From the NCBI GenBank assembly GCA_041648305.1, contig JBAZPI010000036.1:1-7438 (forward strand): a stretch of DNA of 7,438 nt, written 5' to 3'. Position numbers and translations under genes: made by a program. Shown piece by piece: positions 1-5,810 of this stretch. Position 1 is the first letter of the stretch. Each line of letters begins with the position of its first letter. The notes beneath the pieces are model-generated. The model searched no databases. It was given only the letters and a program-made list of their open reading frames with translations, and was not told the origin of the DNA. The stretch is from JABILX01 sp041648305 (lineage in GTDB: Bacteria > Patescibacteriota > Gracilibacteria > UBA1369 > LOWO2-01-FULL-3).

Positions 1-1814
1 TAGGCGAAAAGCAGTGGGCAAACTTCATACAATCGGAAAACAATATCACTAGCGACCCCCTGGCAGCGAAAGCCGGTAATGACAGAGGATATGCCGTTTC
101 ACAAATGAGCGACGGCAGTTATATTTTGGTCGGTGAAACAAACGGATTTTTAAATGACGAATTGTTCGCAGAACAAGAATTCTCCGGCGATATTTTGATT
201 TCTAAATTTGATGCCAGCGGCCAGCATATTTGGACAGAAACTCTAATGGGCCTTAGTCTGGACATCCCCGTAAACATTATTGCAGATGAGAATGGAGGAT
301 TTTTCCTTTCGGCGGCAATTGCCGAAGTGGGATACAAAGGAGCAGATTTCCTTCACCACTTTGTCGTCGGAAAATTCGATAGTTCCGGCCAAAAACTATG
401 GATTAAGAAAACCAATTTACTTCTTTGGGATCCGCTTATCGCAGGCACAAAACCTAATCAAAGCTTTTTAAAAGATAGCGATGGCAATATTCTTTTGACA
501 GGAATGATCCCGATTCCACACGTAAGCGATGAATATGACAATGGAGACGATTCGGAAGAAAGTGACGCTAATCTGGCCGTTATCGTAAAATTGGACGGCG
601 AAGGGAAAACCGTTTGGGCAAAAAGCCTGGAGGGAACACCGGTCAAACTCAACGGAGTAGACTCTAGCGTACGCGCCGGCTATTTTTATGCCATTGAACA
701 GACTTCAGACAAAGGCTATTTGGCATTTGGGCTTCTTTCTCCGCTTATCACGGGTGGTACACGAGCCAAAGTTGCAGACCCGAAATATCTTGCCGCAATA
801 AAATTGGATGAAAACGGCAATTATGAATGGGCGAAAGCCGTAGGCATCGGCGCACCGCTTACAGGTTTCTTCACAGCAAAAGCAAAGGACGGCGGATTCA
901 TTTTTATTAAAAATTATATAGCTTGGAGCAACGAATCCGACGAAGACTATAACGAATCGGAATCAGATTTAGAAATCAACATCGACGAAGGAACCATTGA
1001 TGTTACAGAAAAAATAGACGTGAAACTTGATAAAATCCTAGCAATAAAAACAGATAGTAATTTCAACGTACAGTGGGCAAAAAAGATCGGTGTTGGCAAA
1101 GAGTTTTTCGGCTTCGATGTGGAAGCTACGCCTGATCAAGGCATCATTATCGCCGGCCTACAAAGAAATTCCACCGTACAAGAGATTCTCCACGGACAAA
1201 CTTTTCATTATGATGACGCACTTTTGGTTAAACTGGACATTAATGGCAACGCCGAATCCGATTATGGTTTAATTTCAGATTATTCAGCGATTTCGGAGGA
1301 AGACATAAGCACATACATTGTAGCAACCGATTTCACGCTAGAAATAGAAGACGACGATGAACTGACTGTAAATGAACAAAATCCCCAGATATCGTCCGCT
1401 GATATAGAAACAAATGATTTATACACACCAAAAAACTATATGGCTTCTTTCTGCCCCATGGAATTTAGCACAAAAACATGGGCTCAAGTAAATTTCGACG
1501 ACACCGAGGAAATTGACGAAATTGCAGAGGGGAAAAGCCAGGAGGTACACGAAGAAATACTGCCAATCTTGGAAAGCACATTTAACGACGTAAAATTAAC
1601 AGATAATATCGGTGGATTTTCTTTAGAATACGTCGTCGACCGTCTTGTCACACAGGAAGATATGCAAGCCATCAAAACAGAACTCGAGGCCTTGGAATAT
1701 ACAATGTATAGCGAGGACACGGACCAGCTGATAATGAATAAAATCGGCAGAATGTTAGTGATGGTATTCTCGACAGATGACCGCTTGCGTGGGATTATCA
1801 CTGTGTCGTTTTAA
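1..1814 (+). CDS. SLH-type surface propeller protein, 5'-truncated by window edge
   Basis: This is the 3' portion of a large, probably exported repeat protein. The frame is open to the left edge: 34 codons precede the first ATG (105) and belong to the same repeat pattern, so that ATG is internal and about 603 residues are visible. Six repeats carry the signature 'S/T-D-x-G-Y/F-I-L-x-G ... K-F/L-D-x-x-G-x-x-W', for example SDGSYILVG (106-131) and TSDKGYLAFG. The opening GEKQW (from 3) matches the end of blade 1 in the downstream paralogue, so the intact protein probably has seven blades. The missing part, about 275 residues by comparison, would hold the signal peptide, SLH repeats and most of blade 1. 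Two inter-strand loops are strongly acidic (about 516-572 and 927-1031). One cysteine (codon 1452) lies before a C-terminal domain (about 1536-1811) shared with the next gene. Ligand or enzymatic role is unknown. A cell-surface location is inferred from the paralogue. Confidence 0.85.
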   Translation, partial: GEKQWANFIQSENNITSDPLAAKAGNDRGYAVSQMSDGSYILVGETNGFLNDELFAEQEFSGDILISKFDASGQHIWTETLMGLSLDIPVNIIADENGGFFLSAAIAEVGYKGADFLHHFVVGKFDSSGQKLWIKKTNLLLWDPLIAGTKPNQSFLKDSDGNILLTGMIPIPHVSDEYDNGDDSEESDANLAVIVKLDGEGKTVWAKSLEGTPVKLNGVDSSVRAGYFYAIEQTSDKGYLAFGLLSPLITGGTRAKVADPKYLAAIKLDENGNYEWAKAVGIGAPLTGFFTAKAKDGGFIFIKNYIAWSNESDEDYNESESDLEINIDEGTIDVTEKIDVKLDKILAIKTDSNFNVQWAKKIGVGKEFFGFDVEATPDQGIIIAGLQRNSTVQEILHGQTFHYDDALLVKLDINGNAESDYGLISDYSAISEEDISTYIVATDFTLEIEDDDELTVNEQNPQISSADIETNDLYTPKNYMASFCPMEFSTKTWAQVNFDDTEEIDEIAEGKSQEVHEEILPILESTFNDVKLTDNIGGFSLEYVVDRLVTQEDMQAIKTELEALEYTMYSEDTDQLIMNKIGRMLVMVFSTDDRLRGIITVSF

Positions 1815-1851
1815 TCCACTAAAAATTATTTGAAACATTAACCCCCTCATT

Positions 1852-4548
1852 ATGTCCTATAAAAAACTCCTTTTTGCTGCAGTCACATCCACACTGATCA
1901 TTATTTCCTTGGCCACAAACTTATTTTCCGCTACCGCGGATACCGACGCGGATACCGACACAGAATTTTCAGACCTGAGTGCAGGTAGCCCATTTTTTGA
2001 CGCCATAAGCTACGTAAAAACAGAAGGCATTGTGAGCGGATACGACGATGGAACTTACAGACCGGACAGTCAGATTAATCGCGCCGAATTTGTCAAAATC
2101 ATTGCGGATGCGGTTTTCACCGATGACCAAATCTCTGCATGCACACCAACTAAAACTTTCTCCGATGTAAATACCGGCGACTGGTTCTACTCATACATTT
2201 GCGCAGCCTCCAATGGCGGAGTGGTAGACGGCTACCCGGACGGGTCTTTCAATCCAGGAAGTAACATTAATTTTGCCGAGGCTTCAAAAATTATTGTAAG
2301 CGCATTCGGTTATGAAACTTCCCAAAAAGACGTTTGGTATCAATCGTCTGTAGAGAAATTGGAAGAATTCAAAGCAATCCCGGGAACCGTTTATTCCATT
2401 TCGAAGAATATTTCGCGCGGAGAGATGGCGGAAATGGTTTATAGATTGAAAGAAGAAATTACAGACAAAAGTTCAATGAATTTCTTTTCAGGAAATCCGG
2501 AAATGTTCCAAACAACAACATTTGCAAAATCATACCGCGTCAAAGAGAATGCTGATTCTTTTGACATAGTTCAAACTTCAGACGGCGGATTTGCCATAAC
2601 AGGAAGCAGTTGGACTCCAAGCGAACTGTGCGGCATGAGTATGTTTTGGATCAAAGCTAACAGCAACGGAGACAAAGAATGGAGCAAAATGTTTCATAAT
2701 TGCAGTTCAGACGGCTACGCAATCACGCAGCTTACAGACGGAAACTATGTCATCGCTGGAGAAGTTGCTGGAGAATTCAGAACAGACGAGGAACAAGCAG
2801 AACTCGAAGGACAAGGCGACAATTTTGTAATAAAGGTTGATAACGGCGGAAACCAGATCTGGTCAAGAACAGTCAGCCAGCAAAGCATCGACACACCAGC
2901 CGAACTTCTACCCACCAAAGACGGTGGCTTTGTGATGTCAGGATCAACCGGATTATTGACCGGACAAGCAGACGTAGCAGACGTGATGCACGCTATGTCT
3001 TTCGGAAACTTTTCCACCGATGGCGAAACAAATTGGTTCAAAAAGATTGAAAGCGACGTAATGATGACAAAACCGGCATCAGTAGGACAAACTTCGGACG
3101 GTGGTTACATTATAATCGGATATGTTAAATTGATTGAAGAAAATGATCAGAGAGTCCCAGCTTTGGTTAAACTAGACAAAAACGGAGAATGGCAGTGGGC
3201 GACCGGACTTGAAAATTTACCAATTGAAATTCCAAATTTGATAATGAACCCGGACGGAAAAAGCTTCACAGTAGGAACCCCTAATAAATTACACCTGGCA
3301 TTTGGGCAATTTATCAAAGCCACGCAAACCGATGATGACGGATATATCGCCCTTGGAAGTTATTTCTCCGCCATATCAACCGCCGAAATTAATGCAGGAG
3401 TAGCAAATGCTTATGGACAATCAAGCTTTGTTGGCGTCAAAGTGGATTCCGAAGGTAAATTGCTATGGGCAAGAACCGTTAAAATCAAAAAGTATCTAGA
3501 AGATCCCGTGATAGAAAAAACTTCGGACGGAGGATACATAATCATGGGAAATAGCGCTGCTATCAGCCTTGAAGATCAAAACATTAGCGAACGGACCGCA
3601 ACATATGATGAAATGATGAATGATTACTATAAAAAATACCCTCTTGGAAGCCCCGAAACTCCGGCATCCAAAAGAGACATGGAGATAATTGCTGACACTA
3701 TTGAAGCAACATCAGCCCCCTATAACGCCAGACACATCATATTGGTAAAACTGGATAAAAATTTCAATTATCAATGGGGAAAAAACATTGGCGGAACAAG
3801 GGACTTGGACGGCTATGCGATAACACCAACCTCTGATGAAGGATACGCAATAGCAGGAACATGGCACACCGGATTGAAATACAAATCCCTCGGCTCATGG
3901 CTGGAACCTACCGAAGCAATGATCTTAAAACTGGACGCTAACGGAAATTTGGGCAACAACAACGATTTTATCGCAGATTTTAGCGACACCGAAAAAAGTG
4001 ATGTCAGCATCTATGTTGTCACGGACGACCTGAGCTCACCGGAATTGATAGTAGAACATCCTATGGAAAACGTCGTCAGAAGTATTCAGGTAAGCGATAA
4101 AAATGGAGTAAACACAACCGTTTCGGAAGCGATGACTTATGAAACCCAAATTTGTGAGACAACAGACATAGACACGTTTACTGAGAGCGATGCACCGCCC
4201 ACCACAAAAACACGTCCTCAAATGAAATACGATGAAACCGTAGAAATTGAAGCCACGACCACAAAAGGAATATTGGTAAACGATGAATTAATGCCAATTT
4301 TAAAGGGAATATTCGAGAATGAAGTAAAGCTATGGGACGATGACATCAGTGGATGGGTCGCATACAGATTCAATCGACTCGTTACGGAAGACGACATCGC
4401 AAAAACAATAACCGCTTTGGAGACTCTCGGCTACGGAATTGACAGCAACGACAACAAAGATTTCACCGCCACAAAAATCGGCCTAACGCTGAACTTCCAT
4501 TACTATCTTGGCGACACAAATACGGGACGGCTGGATGTGATGTTCTAA
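1852..4548 (+). CDS. Exported SLH-domain seven-bladed propeller protein
   Basis: Complete 898-residue surface protein. Residues 1-29 form a signal peptide (SYKK, a hydrophobic core, then A-T-A before D30). Three SLH repeats follow: about 39-90 (FSDL, INRAEF), 103-152 (FSDV, GYPDGSFNPG, INFAEA) and a degenerate one at about 160-202 (ISRGEM). SLH repeats anchor proteins to secondary cell-wall polymers. Seven repeats follow at about 236-283, 287-342, 347-400, 406-452, 484-544, 549-646 and 652-706. Each has a TSDGGY/F-I-x-x-G strand, and blades 1-6 end in a W/aromatic strand, consistent with a beta-propeller. Blade 6 has a long insertion (about 566-627). Residues 710-805 are a linker, and about 806-898 is a domain shared with the upstream gene. 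Cysteines are C97/C117, C260/C284 and a lone C768. The ATG is chosen because it starts the signal peptide and an in-frame TGA lies at 1831. No Shine-Dalgarno is visible. The 37 bp gap to the upstream paralogue suggests co-transcription. The function beyond surface binding is unknown; it is not a recognisable PQQ enzyme. Confidence 0.93.
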   Translation: MSYKKLLFAAVTSTLIIISLATNLFSATADTDADTDTEFSDLSAGSPFFDAISYVKTEGIVSGYDDGTYRPDSQINRAEFVKIIADAVFTDDQISACTPTKTFSDVNTGDWFYSYICAASNGGVVDGYPDGSFNPGSNINFAEASKIIVSAFGYETSQKDVWYQSSVEKLEEFKAIPGTVYSISKNISRGEMAEMVYRLKEEITDKSSMNFFSGNPEMFQTTTFAKSYRVKENADSFDIVQTSDGGFAITGSSWTPSELCGMSMFWIKANSNGDKEWSKMFHNCSSDGYAITQLTDGNYVIAGEVAGEFRTDEEQAELEGQGDNFVIKVDNGGNQIWSRTVSQQSIDTPAELLPTKDGGFVMSGSTGLLTGQADVADVMHAMSFGNFSTDGETNWFKKIESDVMMTKPASVGQTSDGGYIIIGYVKLIEENDQRVPALVKLDKNGEWQWATGLENLPIEIPNLIMNPDGKSFTVGTPNKLHLAFGQFIKATQTDDDGYIALGSYFSAISTAEINAGVANAYGQSSFVGVKVDSEGKLLWARTVKIKKYLEDPVIEKTSDGGYIIMGNSAAISLEDQNISERTATYDEMMNDYYKKYPLGSPETPASKRDMEIIADTIEATSAPYNARHIILVKLDKNFNYQWGKNIGGTRDLDGYAITPTSDEGYAIAGTWHTGLKYKSLGSWLEPTEAMILKLDANGNLGNNNDFIADFSDTEKSDVSIYVVTDDLSSPELIVEHPMENVVRSIQVSDKNGVNTTVSEAMTYETQICETTDIDTFTESDAPPTTKTRPQMKYDETVEIEATTTKGILVNDELMPILKGIFENEVKLWDDDISGWVAYRFNRLVTEDDIAKTITALETLGYGIDSNDNKDFTATKIGLTLNFHYYLGDTNTGRLDVMF
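1936..1959 (+). repeat. Perfect 12-bp tandem duplication at mature N-terminus
   Basis: GCGGATACCGAC occurs twice back to back (1936-1947 and 1948-1959). The unit is four codons, so it encodes ADTD-ADTD (residues 29-36) without breaking frame. It sits exactly at the predicted signal-peptidase site and forms a short acidic linker before the first SLH repeat. Confidence 0.9.
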
Positions 4549-4557
4549 AGCCCATAT

Positions 4558-4586
4558 TTGACTTTTCGAACCAAAGCTTATACAGT
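4558..4586 (+). promoter_or_regulatory. Candidate sigma70-type promoter for the Lys-rich gene
   Basis: TTGACT (4558-4563; 5 of 6 to TTGACA) is followed after 17 bp by TACAGT (4581-4586; 4 of 6 to TATAAT). Transcription would begin near 4593, giving a leader of about 20 nt before the ATG at 4614. An alternative -10, TATAAC (4595-4600; 5 of 6), has no matching -35 and would give a nearly leaderless mRNA. The site lies just after the stop of the SLH gene at 4548, which suggests the small gene can be transcribed on its own. Confidence 0.4.
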
Positions 4587-4613
4587 CATAACAATATAAC
4601 TTAACCAAAAAAA

Positions 4614-4745
4614 ATGGCTAAGAAAAAAGTAAAAAAGACCAAAGTAACCAAGAAGACTAAGAAACATGTAAAAAAGGTTGCAAAGAAAGTAACCAAGAAA
4701 AAGACTAAAAAAAAGGCTAAAAAGGTAGCTAAAAAAAGGAAGTAG
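4614..4745 (+). CDS. Lys-rich 43-aa basic protein, histone-H1-like
   Basis: A 43-residue frame starts at ATG 4614 and ends at TAG 4743-4745. It holds 25 Lys, 1 Arg, 1 His, no acidic residues, and only Ala, Val and Thr besides the initiator Met. It is built of short units such as KKVKK, TKKTKK and AKKVAKK, resembling the basic tails of bacterial histone-H1-like proteins. The likely role is charge-driven binding to DNA or RNA (chromosome compaction, or a ribosome/nucleoid-associated peptide); this is inferred from composition only. An in-frame TAA at 4602-4604 makes the ATG the only sensible start. No Shine-Dalgarno is seen; the ATG follows a run of A. A candidate promoter lies upstream and a 15-bp hairpin begins 29 nt after the stop, so it looks like a self-contained transcription unit. 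The main doubt is that low-complexity A-rich DNA can produce chance lysine frames. The clean start, stop and flanking signals argue against that. Confidence 0.75.
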   Translation: MAKKKVKKTKVTKKTKKHVKKVAKKVTKKKTKKKAKKVAKKRK

Positions 4746-4773
4746 AGAACAGAAACTTTGTTAGTCTACAAAA

Positions 4774-4809
4774 AAAGACCGCTGTAAGGCAAAACTTATG
4801 GCGGTCTTT
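4774..4809 (+). terminator. Hairpin terminator after the Lys-rich gene
   Basis: AAAGACCGCTGTAAG (4774-4788), loop GCAAAA, then CTTATGGCGGTCTTT (4795-4809) form a 15-bp stem in plus-strand RNA, with two G-U pairs (4783/4800 and 4784/4799). In minus-strand RNA those two become A-C mismatches, so the plus transcript folds best, as expected for a terminator of the gene ending at 4745. The plus strand has only a short U run, inside the stem; the seven-base run opposite 4770-4776 favours the minus strand. It may therefore work in both directions and shield the next promoter. Confidence 0.72.
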
Positions 4810-4833
4810 AAAAAATCATAAATGAAACTGCAC

Positions 4834-4863
4834 TTCACAAACAGCTCCTTTTTTGCATATAAT
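4834..4863 (+). promoter_or_regulatory. Near-consensus sigma70-type promoter for the HTH gene
   Basis: TTCACA (4834-4839; 5 of 6 to TTGACA), an 18-bp spacer, and a perfect TATAAT (4858-4863). Transcription would start near 4870, about 22 nt before ATG 4892. This rules against the TTG at 4853, which overlaps the -10 region and would lie upstream of the transcript. The leader shows no Shine-Dalgarno sequence. Confidence 0.65.
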
Positions 4864-4891
4864 CGCACAGCAATTACTTTTCAGCATCAAT

Positions 4892-5806
4892 ATGCTATTC
4901 GAATCAGCCCGCATCAGAACAGGACAAACAAGAGAAGACCAAAAACCAACAGCATACACAGTATATGAGCCTGGAATTATCCAAGATACGATAAACTATA
5001 AAGAAACTGCCGACCCACCACCTTACGCAATAGCAGAAACACTAAGACAGGAAATTGCCTTTTATTCCGCTCTCCCAAACCTGGGAGAAATTACAGATCA
5101 AGACTTAACCAATCTGCTTGGAGGCAATATTCCAGCCATCACAGATAACAGATTAAGACATGCCGCACTAGCAAGTCTAAGCTTCGGCGTAGAAATAAAG
5201 CCTGAAGATGTCGAAAAACGAACAGGCACCCCTGAAAAAGGGCAGTCGGAACAAACTGACCTAACACAATTTTATTTTCTCACAGAGGAAACAGCACACC
5301 AACTAGTCACACTTCGAGCATCAATACAAAGAGCCGCTCGCACAATAGCAGCATTAAATAATTGCGATCCGCAAGAACTCCCGCCCACGCCAATAATCGG
5401 CCCAACACCAAGAAAAAACCTAACAATCGCAGAACTCATCTCCTTCAAAGGCATTTCACACAACAACCTAGTAGCAATGACGGGGCTTACCGTCCGAGAA
5501 ATTGAAGCCGGCGAACACCTAACAATCGCAGGATTCGTAAAACATCACGGCCTAACCCCAAGAACAGCTACAGTAATCGAAGACGTATTGCTAGGAACAA
5601 CCCTACCCCCGCTACCCCCGCAACAATATTCCCGAATAGACAGAATCCTGCAAAAAGCACGCACCATCACAAACATCGCAGTCATAGGCGCCGCTGCAAG
5701 CCTCCTCCTCGCAGACACCCTAAGAGGCCAAAACTCAACAATCTTCCAGCTTTCAGCGGCAATTAAAGAACATGTACAAGGAATTTTGAACGCTATCGCC
5801 CCCTAA
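4892..5806 (+). CDS. Unrecognised protein with XRE-like HTH and C-terminal hydrophobic segment
   Basis: I do not recognise this 304-residue protein. The frame can be read from TTG 4853, but a promoter -10 box covers that codon, so ATG 4892 is taken as the start. In ATG numbering, residues 1-165 are mostly polar or charged with helical stretches. About 177-235 resembles an XRE-type helix-turn-helix (KGISHNNLVAMTG, LTVREIEAGE, then KHHGLTP), matching the usual order 'ls..eLA..tGls...Ie.G'. A proline-rich linker (PPLPP) follows, then a hydrophobic stretch at about 259-277 (ITNIAVIGAAASLLLADTL) that could be one membrane span, and a short tail of about 27 residues. One reading is a membrane-tethered DNA-binding regulator; the other is a soluble protein with a buried helix. 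It has its own promoter and ends 4 bp from the convergent aminotransferase gene. No Shine-Dalgarno is visible. I am confident it is a gene, and only moderately confident of the HTH. Confidence 0.8.
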   Translation: MLFESARIRTGQTREDQKPTAYTVYEPGIIQDTINYKETADPPPYAIAETLRQEIAFYSALPNLGEITDQDLTNLLGGNIPAITDNRLRHAALASLSFGVEIKPEDVEKRTGTPEKGQSEQTDLTQFYFLTEETAHQLVTLRASIQRAARTIAALNNCDPQELPPTPIIGPTPRKNLTIAELISFKGISHNNLVAMTGLTVREIEAGEHLTIAGFVKHHGLTPRTATVIEDVLLGTTLPPLPPQQYSRIDRILQKARTITNIAVIGAAASLLLADTLRGQNSTIFQLSAAIKEHVQGILNAIAP

Positions 5807-5810
5807 GACT

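Noticed and set aside
1484..1801. 105-residue minus-strand frame over the end of gene 1
   Set aside because: The plus frame here is conserved with the paralogue's C-terminal domain; the minus frame is a Ser-rich shadow with no signals.
1791..1811. C-terminal Phe of both SLH proteins as an outer-membrane beta-barrel signal
   Set aside because: The conserved Gly is at -7 instead of the usual spacing, no barrel strands are seen, and SLH repeats fit wall anchoring as well; the shared ending is better explained as part of a common domain.
2557..3969. Propeller as a PQQ-dependent dehydrogenase
   Set aside because: The repeats share the propeller look, but no PQQ-binding or catalytic residues of that family are recognisable, and SLH anchoring points to a binding or structural role.
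4853..4891. TTG start giving 13 extra residues on the HTH protein
   Set aside because: It coincides with the promoter -10 region; ATG 4892 is a better start.
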